A DNA stretch of 64,000 nt, taken from assembly GCA_020746105.1 (NCBI GenBank), contig CM036628.1, positions 134,001-198,000 on the forward strand. The letters run 5' to 3'. The translations under genes and the position numbers were made by a program. Numbering within the stretch: position 1 is the stretch's first letter; each line of letters begins with the position of its first letter. This document shows positions 1 through 11,465 of this stretch, in pieces. This stretch comes from Trogon surrucura. Taxonomy: Eukaryota; Chordata; Aves; Trogoniformes; Trogonidae. The notes below the pieces were generated by a model, which did no database searches, was not told the origin of the DNA, and saw only the letters and a list, made by a program, of their open reading frames with translations.

Positions 1-198
1 CCAGTGCCTGAGGTATGGCAGGTGATGGGTGTTGTTTACTCTGCCACAACAGGCACAGGGTGAACCCCAGAATGTCCCACCTGTGCTCTGGGCACTGCTT
101 AGCTCCTGGGGACCCAGGGAATGGCAGCACTGGGTGTGGGGGGGGTGACTTTGGGGTCTTGGGAACTGCGGGAGCTCATGACCCTGTGGTCTCTGCAG

Positions 199-3100
199 AA
201 GAGTGTGAAGGAGGGGCTGTTGCTGAAGCAAACGAGCTCTTTTCAGAGGTGGAAGAGGCGATACTTCAAACTGCGGGGCAGGACACTTTATTATGCCAAG
301 GATGCCAAGGTAGGCTGGGGGTGGTTTCCAGCACCCTCATCCCGAGGAGGGGGAATTGAGCCTACAAGCATGGGGAGGAGCCTGAAATTCCTGCCTGGTG
401 GACTGGGGCTCTGTTTTCTCCCCCACAGTCTCTGATCTTCGATGAGGTGGACCTGTCTGATGCCAGTGTGGCCGAGACTAGCACCAAGAACGTCAACAAC
501 AGCTTCACGGTGAGGGAGGTGCAGAGCTACTTGACGTGCCCTTCCACCTCAGCAGCTCGTGGGGAGGCACTGCAGACCCTGCCTCCGCACAAAGCCATGG
601 GACACCCCGCAGCGTGGCTTCATGCTGCTGGAGGTGGCACCAGCAGTGGTGTGTCGGTGTCTGCCGGGGGCTGGCCATGGGGTGGCCTTGCAAAGGGATG
701 TGGGGATGGTGGCTGTTGCAGGTGATCACGCCGTTCCGGAAGCTCATTCTATGTGCGGAGAATCGGAAGGAGATGGAGGACTGGATCAGTGCCCTGAAAT
801 CTGTCCAGAAATGGGAGATCCATGAGGTGATGCTGGTGGAGGGCTGTGTGGGTGCTCATCTGTGAATGCGTACCCTTTCAGAGCCGAGGGTGCCTTTGGC
901 GCAGCTCCGCAGGGAGGACAGGAGCTGGGAATAGGGCTGGGGGGACTCGACGAGGCTTGGAGGGAGGGAGTGTCAGCTGGGGATCCCAGAGGACTGATGG
1001 GGCAGGGCTGTGCCCCCTGGCAGGCCACACAGTTCAACATGGAGCACTTCTCGGGCATGCACAACTGGTACGCCTGCTCCCACGCCCGCCCCACCTTCTG
1101 CAACGTGTGCCGTGAAGCCCTCCCGGGGGTCACCTCCCACGGCCTCTCCTGCGAAGGTCAGTGCCAGGACCCTGCTGGGGGTGGGCTGGGGCTGGGAGCA
1201 GGACCAGGGTAGGGCACCCTCTCTGAGCCTGGCCCGGAGCAGGAGGGATGCGGGCTGATGCCCACTGGCTGCCGTCACCAGCCGTGGAGCAGTTGAGGAT
1301 GAGGGTGTGCATCCCGTGGCAACTGTCCCAGCTCCTCACCTGCTCCCCACCCGTGCAGTCTGCAAGTTCAAGGCACACAAGCGCTGCGCCGTCAGAGCCA
1401 CCAACAACTGCAAGTGGACCACTCTGGCCTCCATTGGTACTGAAATCATCGAGGATGAGGATGGGGTAAGCAGGGGTGTCCCTGTGGGGCACCCTGGCAG
1501 GACAGAACCACCAGTAGAACTTGCCTTGCTGTGTCCAAATCAGGAATGGGGGGCAGCCAGCTGTCCCCTGCACTGTGTGGCCTCTTGGCTTGGCTCTGTG
1601 GGCCCATGCCCTGGGGACACCTCCTCTACCACCTGGCATCAGGATCCCTTATTGCTCTCCAAATGGGGCCACCCACACGTTTGCTGGGAACACCGCTGCG
1701 CTGCTCCAGGCACTGGCAGCTGCAAAGGGCCAGCCACGGATGAGGAGGCACAGGACAGATGCCCTGCTGCGGGGCATCATCCCCTGCCGACTTCTCCCGT
1801 GGTGCCTGGAAAGGGGGTGGCCCATGTCGCTGTCCGTACAGCGCATGGGGGTGGTGTGCCCTGGGCAACTGTCGCTCTCCACAGGTGGCCATGCCCCACC
1901 AGTGGCTGGAGGGGAACCTGCCTGTCAGCGCACGCTGTGCCGTCTGTGACCGGACTTGTGGCAGTGTGCGGAGGCTGCAGGACTGGCGGTGTCTCTGGTG
2001 CAAGGCCATCGTAAGGATGCATCCGCCCCTGTGTGTCCCTGTGCCCCAGCACTGACAGTATTGCCCCTCCCTGGGTGCATTGCCGGGGAAACTGAGGCTG
2101 GGGGCTTTGGTGCTACATCCCCTGGCTTTTTGCTCACGCACATTTCCCTGTGTCCCCAGGTCCACAGTGCCTGTAAGGAGCTCTTTGGCAAGAGGTGCCC
2201 CCTGGGCCAGTATAAAGTGTCCATCATCCCGCCAACTGCCTTGAACAGCATCGATTCAGATGGTGAGTCCTGGAGGGGACAGGGCTGGACTGTGGGTGGG
2301 AGTGACAGGCTGTTTGGGACAGGGATCTGAGATCCTCTGCAGGCTTTGATTTGTGGCGCTATGTCCACTTATCTGTGAGGAGATGGGAAAAACACTGTCA
2401 GTAGGTTCCAGAGTCAACGCCCCTCCCTGATGCACCCTTGGTTGAAGGCTACTTGTTCCCTTGCATTCTGCCCCAGAGCTGTGGCCTTGCTTTTGGGTGG
2501 CACTTCTTCCCTGTGTGCGGCTTCAGTGGCTCCCACCAGGCTGTTTTTCCCTTAGTGCAGAGCACAGCTTCACCCTGGCGTGGGTGGCTGCGGGATGCTT
2601 CGGGAAGAATCAGTGTGCCACCCTGCCTCCGCCATCTGCATCGCCCTTTCCAGAGAGGCCCAGCTGGCCTGTGCCGAGCAAAATCTGTTCTCCTCCAGAT
2701 ATTTCTTTCCTCCTTCTTTGACAATTTTCACCACTCTGCTCAGCCGGTGGCTCATCTGCTTCTCGTTACTCATCAGGATGCTGTCAGGGCAACCATCACG
2801 CGGCTTCTCCTCCAGCTTCAGAGCTGGGGTTGCTCATGACTGGGCCCCCGGCAGCATCCCTGCCCTGTCCCTCTCACAGTGGCCGGGCCAGCCAAGGCTG
2901 GACGTGACTGCTGCTGAGCCCGGCTGAGCTCAGTTACTGTGGGAAGCAGCACAGAAAGGCCTCAGCCTCCTCCTCCGCCAGGCTGTATCCCCAGCGCAGG
3001 GGTGCCGCTGGGCTCTGCTGCGGCAGCCCATACTCAAAGTCAGCAGCACCTGGTGTTCTGCACAGCGGGTCCACTGCTCTCGGCCATGGTGGGAGCAGCA

Positions 3101-6100
3101 ACGGAGTGATGTCTGGGCCAGGTGGCAGTGGCCGCGGGGATGCTACTCCCGTGCAGTTCAGGTGCCAGGGCTCTGGATGCGATGGCTGTAGGGTCGGTGC
3201 CAGCGACAGCAAGGGCTGGTGCTTGCCCTGCTGCGGCATTGCCAGGTCTGCCAAAGGAAGGTGCCAGCAGGCACTAACCCATGACCCAGGGACTGGGATG
3301 GCCAAGATGTGCCTGAGGCGAGTGTGGGCTGCGGGCCAGCGATCGATCCTCCTCTGCCTCGGGCACATTGCATTCCTCATCTCATTTCAGTAAAAGCGTG
3401 GTGCTGGCTGCCAAGCCTCCCGAGGCTTCTGCGTCATTGGCACCCACCCCACCAGAGCTGTGGTGGGAGTAGGCAGGAGAGACGGGGCTGACAGCTAGTG
3501 GGGGGGGTCACACCAGCTGCCAGTGCCACCCCTGAGAGCCCCCTCAGTGGGAGCATGACCCGTTCCCACTTGGCTTTGCTGGATCAATCCCAGCTGGGCT
3601 GTTGGCATGGAGAGGAGATGACCTGTCCTGCCCATGTGCCCACCACTGCTGCCCCTTTTGGAGTGGCAGGCCAGGGGCAGGAGTCAGTTGGGTGACATGC
3701 TTTGTGACTGCAGGGACAGCGATGGAGCAGGAACCTAACTGGGATCTGTCCTAGTGCTAGCCTTGCCTATCCCCATTCTGTCCCCATCTCCACTGTCATC
3801 TCGTCCTCTTGGCCCTCACCATTCCCTGGCACCCCAATCAGTGTAGCTCCTGCCTGGCCCCAGCACGCTGTGGGTCAGGCACAGGACGATCAGGGTGTCC
3901 ATGCAGGCTCTGCTCTCCTAAGGTGTCTCCATCAGTGTCCTTGGGGTCTGGGAGCCAGGGCTGAGGGCTCATGCATTTGGCCTCACCACAGGTTTCTGGA
4001 AGGCCACCTGCCCCTCGACCTGCTCCAGTCCTCTCCTGGCCTTTGTCAACTCCAAGAGCGGGGACAACCAGGGTGTCAAGTTCCTCCGGAAGTTCAAGCA
4101 GTTCCTCAACCCGGCCCAAGTCTTCGACCTCATGAACGGAGGCCCACACCTGGGGTGAGTGCTGGCCTGGGTGGTGGCCCCGAGTGGGTCCTGGTGGCAT
4201 CTGGCACAGCCCCCAGCCACTCTCCTTCTCCGTCCAGTCTGCGCCTCTTCCAGAAGTTCTCCACTTTCCGGATCCTGGTGTGCGGGGGAGACGGCAGCGT
4301 GGGCTGGGTGCTCTCTGAAATCGATGCCCTTGGCCTCCACAAGCAAGTGAGTGGCAGTGCCCAGCTTCACCGGCATGGGCTGGCACCGTCCCAGTATTGG
4401 CACCGCTGCAGCTGGGAGCCCCCGTGTGCCCTGGGGTGCTGTGAGCGACGGGCACAGCGGGGCTGGGGACGTGAGGGGTGCCTTAGGGGCTGTTCTGAGC
4501 CCCGCCGCCCTGTCTCTCTCAATCAGTGCCAGCTGGGCGTCCTGCCCCTTGGGACTGGCAACGACCTGGCGCGAGTGCTGGGCTGGGGCAGCTTGTGTGA
4601 CGATGACACCCAGCTGCTGCAGATCTTGGAGAAGCTGGAAAGAGCCACCACCAAGATGCTGGACCGGTGAGCATGGCGCTGGGCATGCACTTCCTCATTC
4701 CCCACCAGCCTCTGCACCTCTCAGGCAGCGTGTCCTCATCCCCTGCCCACGTGTGCTGGGGTTCCAGGAGGTGGCAGGCAGTCGTGGTCTCTGCTTGGCA
4801 GGTGGAGTGTGCTGACCTACGAGGCCCCGAAACATTCCCCCCCAGCCCTGAAGGAGGAGGAGAATGGTGACTCAAATATCCAGGTGGGCACTGTTGGGGA
4901 CTGACAGTTTGAGATGGGGTCAGGCAGGATGGGGGGCAGGTTCCCGTTCATGATCAGCCGTTTTGGGGGCATGCAGAGTGGGATTGTGCCAGGAGAGGTC
5001 ATGCCAGGGCTCTCTAGGAATTGGGCCTGTGAGAGGGCTGGCAGCTGCCTGTGTGTGAGGAAAGCAGTCTGGCAGGTCTCGGCTTGGCACGTGCCCTTGG
5101 GAGCAGGCAGCAGAGGGCGAGGCAGAGGTAGCTACCCAAAGGCTATTTCAGACTCTTCTGTGTGCTCACCCTCAACCTCTTACCTCAGTTTCCCTCCTGC
5201 TGAGACTGAGCATCCCCTCTTCCTGGCCTCCCTTGCGGGTGGGGGAGTGGGCTGAGGAGGGCTATCTGTCCCTGCTCCAGGGCTGGCCGGGCAAGGCTCC
5301 CTCCTGGAGCAGGACACCAGCAGGGTGTCACGGCTCCCACTGTCCTCCCCTGCCGCTCCCCAGGCCCAGATCTCCCACTATGCCGACTCTGTTGCCTTCC
5401 ACCTGGCCAAGATCCTGGAGTCGGACAAGCACTCAGTGGTGATCTCCTCTGCAAAGTAAGGATGGGGGTGATCGTCCCCACCCCCTGCCTTGTCCCAGGG
5501 CACGCTGTCCCCTCTCTGACCACCAAGGCTGCTGGCCCTGCTGGTGCCTGGCTGATACCCCCGGCACTGCACCTCCGGGGCACGGGGTGTTTTGCCAGCA
5601 GCGCCCCGGGCGGGAATCTGTGTCCAGCTGGCCGTGCACCCTCCACCCACCCGCTGCTCCCCTCATCAGGTTCCTCTGCGGCACCGTCAATGACTTCGTG
5701 GCTGAAGTTGGCCGAGCTTACAGGAGGGCTACAGAGAACAAGCAGGAGGCTGAGCTGATGGCGCGGAAGGTGGATTACAGGGCAGCTGGAGGGCTGGGGC
5801 ATGCTGGGTGGTACAGTCCCCAGGCATCGGGAGGCAGGCAGAGAGTGGGGGTCTGCTCTGGTGACCTGTGCCTTGACATCAGAGTGCTGTGCTTGGGGTG
5901 CTTAGGGACGCAGCATGCCCAGGTGAGCATGGGGTGCCCAGGCACGGAGTGTTCAGGTGCTTGGGGTTCACCAGCATTTGGAGTGCCCAGAGAAGCATGG
6001 GGAGCCCAGGAAAGCACCCAGCACTGGTGGGGGGCAGTGGCTTGTACCAGGGTGATGAGCGTGGTGGACATCCCACAGTGTGTCATGCTGAACGAGAAGC

Positions 6101-9100
6101 TGGACTCGCTGGTGCGAGAGCTGAACGAGGAGGCTCAGGCCATTCTGGTCCCTGAGGGAATGGCACAGGCCACCCCTGCTGACACCAAGGACCAGGAGAA
6201 AGTTGCCAGCTTAAACCCCAGCCCTGTGCCTCGCATCTTCAAATCCAAGGAACAGCTTATGCTGCGGGCAAACAGCCTGAAGAAAGCCCTGCGGCAAATC
6301 ATTGAGCAGGCAGAGAAAGGTGAGAGGGTGGTGGGGGGGTGGTGGGGACTGGAAGCTTGCGCAGCACTGCAGCAGCCTGGCGTGGGCTGGTGCTGGACCC
6401 GTGCCTTGGTTTCCCTATTGGAATTCTGGGGGTGGCAGCAGTGCCGTGCAGTCCAAAGGCATCTCCCCCTCCCTGATGCTTGGTCTGGCTGAGGGAGGTC
6501 CCCAGCATGGGGTCGAGGAGCCACCCTAGACCCTGCCTGGCACCAGCCCACAAGGCTGAGATGGGCAGGGGCACAGGGCCCTGGGGCTGCTCAGGCTTGC
6601 TGTCATACCCCTCTTTGCACCCAGCTGTGGATGAGCAGAACAAGCAGACGCAAACCTACCGGAGCAGCACAGGACCCAGCAAGAAGGACAGCTCAGAGGA
6701 GCTCAACAAGGAGGAGGAGAGGATCAGTAAGATGCCAGTGGGGCATGTGGCTTTTTGAGGGGTGTCATGGACGTGAGCTGTGGGATGGGCTGAGTAAAAG
6801 CCAGTTCAGCAGCTGCCTCCTCTCCCACCCTGGCCAGGCTCCCGGCAGGAGACAGTGACCTCTGCATCTTCTTCCATCATCCTGGACCGGCCAGACACGT
6901 TTGGCAGCCTGCAGTTCCCTGAAGACCCCAGCACACTGTGAGTCTGCCTGCCCCAGGGATCCCAGTCCACCCTTGGCATCCATCACAGAGTGGGAGCAGA
7001 GCTGGGAGCATGCTGCCTCTTAGAGATGGCTGCAGGGGCATCCTCTGCCCACCAGTGAGGCATCACTGGTGCCTAGCACTGCCCACGCGGGGAAGCCTGC
7101 ATGTGCCCAGTGCTGGAGCTCTTGGTGCCAGCCCATTGGCCAGCACTATGCTCATGCTGGGGACTCAGGGCTCCCAGTGCCCTGTGCAAGGAGATCCTGG
7201 GTGTGCTACACCCCACCATGGGGACCAACAGGGGTCCAGCCATCCCCACTAGCTTGGGCCAGGCTTCCGAGTGCCAACCTCTCCAGGACCTCATGCTGCA
7301 GCTCTGACAGATTTTACACTCTGGCCCCCAGTGCCAACCCAGCAGTTGCTGGTGTGCAGCTGCCGCCCAACCTGCCTTCCCTATTTGCTGCTTTCAGCCA
7401 CTTCTTGGAGAAATGCGTCATGAATAACTACTTCGGTATTGGCCTGGATGCGAAGATCTCCCTGGAGTTCAACAATAAACGGGATGAACACCCCAAGAAG
7501 TGCAGGTTGGCTTGAAACCCCCCTGGATTCACATGGGAAATATATGTACCCTCAACCCATCTCCAGTGTGTGCACCATGAGGGACTGTCAGGATGCTGGG
7601 AGCCCTGGAGTAAGCTTGGGACTGCAGTGCCTGGCTGTGGACCCCTTCCTGGGGTGTTTTTTTCTACCTACATCCAGTGCTTCAGCCGGTTGAGCACCTC
7701 TGGGTGGGTGGCAGATTGCAAACACCCCCAGGAAGCGGGAGGGCTAATGCAAGGCTCCAGCTGCTAATGCCCCTCAGGTGTGTGAACAGGCACAGCAGGG
7801 CTTGGTGGGATTTATCTATTCTGCACCTGCGTAGAGGAGGCATTGCTGCTCCAGCATGGAAGGGTGCACAACTGGATGACATGCTGCCACCTCCATCTCC
7901 CGGGGGGCAGCAGGCACCCCCCGTGTTCGGACAGCGGGGAACCTGAGGCAGGTGCAGGGCCAGATGGATCAGCCTAGTGCCCTGGGCAGGGTGTAGAGCC
8001 TGTGGCAGGCAGGGGGGAGCCCGCAGCCCCTCTCGTCTGTCCTGTTTTGCCCTGCAGCAGCCGCACAAAGAACATGATGTGGTATGGGGTGCTGGGCACA
8101 AAGGAGCTTCTGCAGCGCACCTACAAGAACCTGGAGCAGCGGGTGCAGCTGGAGGTACAGGGCAGGGGCTACAGAAATAGGGCAGGGGCGCAGCGATGCG
8201 GCAGCCCCCCAGGCTCAGCCCTCTCTTGCAGTGTGACGGGGTGCCCATCTCGCTGCCCAGCCTGCAGGGAATCGCAGTCCTCAACATTCCCAGCTATGCT
8301 GGGGGCATCAACTTCTGGGGAGGCACAAAGGAGGACAATGTGAGTGCCATCACCATGGGGTGGGGGTCACAACATCCTTCCCATGGTTCTAGGAACCTGA
8401 GAGCCCTCGGTCAGGTGTCTGGGGTGTCCTTGCCTTAGACACACATGTGAAAAAGCTGGGTCCCAAAATGAGCCCAGTTTTTGGGGGTTGTCTCACCTGT
8501 ACTGGTCCTCTACAGAACTTTGGGGCTCCATCCTTTGACGACAAGAAGTTGGAGGTGGTGGCCATCTTTGGCAGCATCCAGATGGCCGTGTCACGGGTCA
8601 TCAACCTCCAGCACCATCGCATTGCACAGGTAGAGGCACAGGACTCTGCATGTTGCTGGAAATCTTTGGATGGCAAGCAGAGGCTGAGGCAGTGCAGCTC
8701 AGATGAACTCCTGCCTGGACTGGCTGCCGAAGCCAATGACAGCCACAATGCCAACCCTGGGCTGTCTGCCCCACAGTGCCGTGTGGTGAAGATCACCATC
8801 CGGGGGGATGAGGGCGTCCCTGTGCAGGTGGATGGTGAAGCCTGGATCCAGCCACCTGGCATAATCAAGATCCAGCACAAGAACCGAGCCCAGATGCTGA
8901 CGAGGGACCGGGTGAGCTCGAGGTTGCACGTCCCACACAATGGGACTCTGGTGGGGTACGGAGAGGTGTGGCAGGCTGAAGTGGAGTCATCTCTCTCCAC
9001 TGCAGGCATTTGAAAGCACCCTCAAGTCCTGGGAAGACAAGCAGAAGGGGGAGAGCTACCGAGCAGCCACCAGGCCACGGCTCAGCTCCCAGCAGTCAAT

Positions 9101-11045
9101 GGAGTACCTGACCGAGGAGGAGAGCAGCATCTTGCAGCAGGTCTCGCAGGTCGCCGAGACCCTCATCACCAGGTCGGACTGTGGGGCGGGGGATGTGGTG
9201 GGCATGGGGTAGGGGGCTCTGCTGTGGCCACTCAGAGGCCTGGCAGCTCCAGCCCCTCTCACCCACAGGATCCACGAGGCAGCCAAGGCTCACAAAGCTG
9301 TGGAGCAGGAGCTGGCACATGCTGTCAACACCAGCTCCCTGGCACTGAGCGAAGCTCTCTCCAACAAAGCTGCTGGCACCTCAGAGGTGAGCTAGGGCTG
9401 GGAAGGCAAGGCAGCCTTCATCTGGATGGCCCAGGGCCCTCACCCCTCCATGCCCCCAGTTTCTCAGCAGGAATGCAGCTGTGGAGGTGGTGCTGAGCAT
9501 CAAGGAGCTGTACGCTGAGACCAGGGCATTCCTGGAAGGCAAGGCGGTGAGTGAGGGGCTGGAGAGCACTGCAGCCCTGCAAAGGAGGCACCTGTGCCCT
9601 CAGCTGGCACCTCTAGGGGTGGCAGCAGGACTGGCAAGTCCCTGTCTCCACAGCTGGACTCACCCCAGGAGGAGGAGGCACTGCATGGCCCCCTGAGTGT
9701 GCTGGGCCAGGAGCTGCAGAGGCTGCTGGACATCCACTGGCTGGGGCCCATTGCCCACCCCACTGAGGAGGTGGGTGTACAGGGGTGGGGTAGGGGGCCA
9801 GGGGCCTGTAGCACCTCACTTAGCCTGGCTTCTCACAGGAAAGTGCTGGCAGCACCAACAAGGGCAGCTTTAAGCTTCGCCTCAACATCCCCAAGCCCAG
9901 GAAGGAAAAGGACAAGGTGCAAAAGCAAAAAACCAACAGCATCCTCCCAGGTAAAGCGAGCCATGTGCTTGGCGGGGGGGACAAGCACAGCCCACATTGG
10001 TACGGACCACCCCGTCCTGGGCAAGCTGTAGAGGTAGCCTCTGGGAGAGGGACAGGGCATGTCCTGGCTGCCTGGGGATGTCACCTTTGTCACCAGCAGC
10101 TCCTTAGAGCTTAATTCCTCTGCTACTGGGCACGCAGAGCCCCCTGGTCCTGTAACTCCACCACCACTCCAAGGGAGAGAAGGGGGTAATGGTACAGCCC
10201 AGAGCTGGGGGGTCTTGTTGAAGGGGAGAAGCTTTGATGCTCTGTAAGTAAGCAAAGGAGAAGAAAAACCTCTCCAGGCTGAGCCTGCTGTGGAATGGGA
10301 GGGGGAAAATGCAGCCTGCTGCCCTCACTGCTGCCCTTGGCTGCCTTCCCTGCTGCATCCAGCTGCCTGGGCAGTGGCCCCATCCACCTCTCTGATTTTC
10401 CTCCCTGCTAGCAGACAAGTGGGGCTCCGAGGAGGTGACAGCTTGGCTGGAAGCACTTGGTTTAGGGGAGTACAGAGACATTTTTGTCCGGCATGACATC
10501 CAGGGCTCTGAGTTGATCCTACTGGAGAGGAGAGACCTGAAGGTACAACCCTCCCTTGTACCCTCTGAGGGAGCACGGTTTCCTCCATCCCTCCTCTCCC
10601 CTCTCTCACAGGGAGGGAAGGTGCTGTCCTAGTGCCAGGCCCTCCACCAGTAGGGCTGAGCCTGCACTGCTTGCTTCTCTTGCATGCAGGGGCTGGAAGC
10701 AGGGGAGGGGGTTGGTCCTGGCCCTCCAGCTTACAAAGCTCTGCATGTCTACCCAAAGCAGGATCAACTGCACCATGCCTTCTTCTGCACCCAGGCATGG
10801 GGACATGCTTGCAAGAGGACAGAGGGCTCCTAACAAGGAGCATGCTCTGCCAGGGAGAGCATGGCAAGCTGGGCTTTGCAGCCTAGTCCTCCACCTGTGG
10901 CTTCTCTGCCAGCGGGAGATGAGGGCTGGTCCCCTATGAGCATGTCAACTCCCCTCTCTCCTTCTCACAGGACCTGGGGATCACCAAAGTAGGCCACATG
11001 AAGAGAATCCTCCAGGCCATTAAGGAGCTCAGCAACCCACCCTAG
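199..11045 (+). CDS. DGKK: Type II diacylglycerol kinase, DGKK-position gene (5' exons missing)
   Basis: Phosphorylates diacylglycerol to phosphatidic acid at membranes. Twenty-eight coding exons are visible: 199-309, 429-509, 722-826, 1024-1156, 1359-1465, 1885-2010, 2160-2262, 3992-4154, 4238-4346, 4527-4666, 4802-4883, 5364-5455, 5670-5769, 6079-6319, 6625-6726, 6838-6937, 7332-7505, 8058-8154, 8232-8339, 8516-8629, 8777-8911, 9006-9172, 9269-9386, 9460-9546, 9654-9770, 9839-9950, 10415-10542 and 10971-11045. They join in phase into 1108 codons plus stop. Domains in order: PH (residues 1-99 of the visible part), two C1 zinc fingers (about 112-161 and 184-234), catalytic domain with the ATP-site motif GGDGSVGW (326-333), a linker with acidic and lysine-rich runs, the accessory catalytic domain (about 632-845), and a C-terminal SAM domain (about 1042-1105). 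Type II fits delta, eta or kappa; adjacency to CCNB3 matches human DGKK at Xp11.22. The start codon and N terminus lie before base 1. Enzyme class is certain; the kappa assignment rests on synteny. Confidence 0.93.
2263..3991 (+). other. Long intron of the diacylglycerol kinase gene
   Basis: This intron separates the C1b exon from the first catalytic-domain exon and is the longest in the visible gene. I see no exon-like conserved reading frame, interspersed repeat or RNA gene in it. Confidence 0.7.
5880..6020. repeat. Degenerate GC-rich tandem repeat in a kinase intron
   Basis: Imperfect units related to gtgcccaggcacggagtg and agcatggggtgcccagg recur several times between kinase exons 5670-5769 and 6079-6319. 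The units are too diverged for an exact copy number. No coding role is visible. Confidence 0.45.
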
Positions 11046-11465
11046 GATGGCATCGCAGCCGCAGCCCAGCTCACGCCCTGGGTGCTGCTCCTAGGAACCA
11101 GGGGTCAGGCCAGAGGGCTCCAGTCCCCGCCCTGCCCCATCTGTGTGGAGCCCCCTCTGCTTGCATTGCTGTGTCTGTTTGTCCCCTGATGTCACTGGAG
11201 CCTCTGCTTCTCCCCAAGGCTATGGAGCTGGAAACACTAAAGCAGAAGTCTGGCCCTGTAGGCAACATGCTGTGACCCCCAGCCCAGCCCACGGCAGGGC
11301 CATTACAGGAGCTCGGGCTGGGGCTAATGCAAAGATCCCTGTTCCTCACATGGGTATTTAAGCTGTGTAAATATTTGGAGAAAAGATACTCATTGCTGCT
11401 GCTTGTGTAGTGTCATTACTTGCAGGGAGGGTGATGGGGACCTGACTTCTTCCAGCCTTCACACA
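11046..11465 (+). other. 3' untranslated region of the diacylglycerol kinase gene
   Basis: Sequence after the TAG stop at 11043-11045 and before the CR1 element. I see no AATAAA here, so the true transcript end is undefined and could lie inside the inserted LINE. The 3' end faces CCNB3, which is transcribed toward it. Confidence 0.45.

Noticed and set aside
5185-5802. A 205-codon minus-strand frame in the kinase gene
   Set aside because: Complement of coding exons 5364-5455 and 5670-5769 and of GC-rich introns; no domain.
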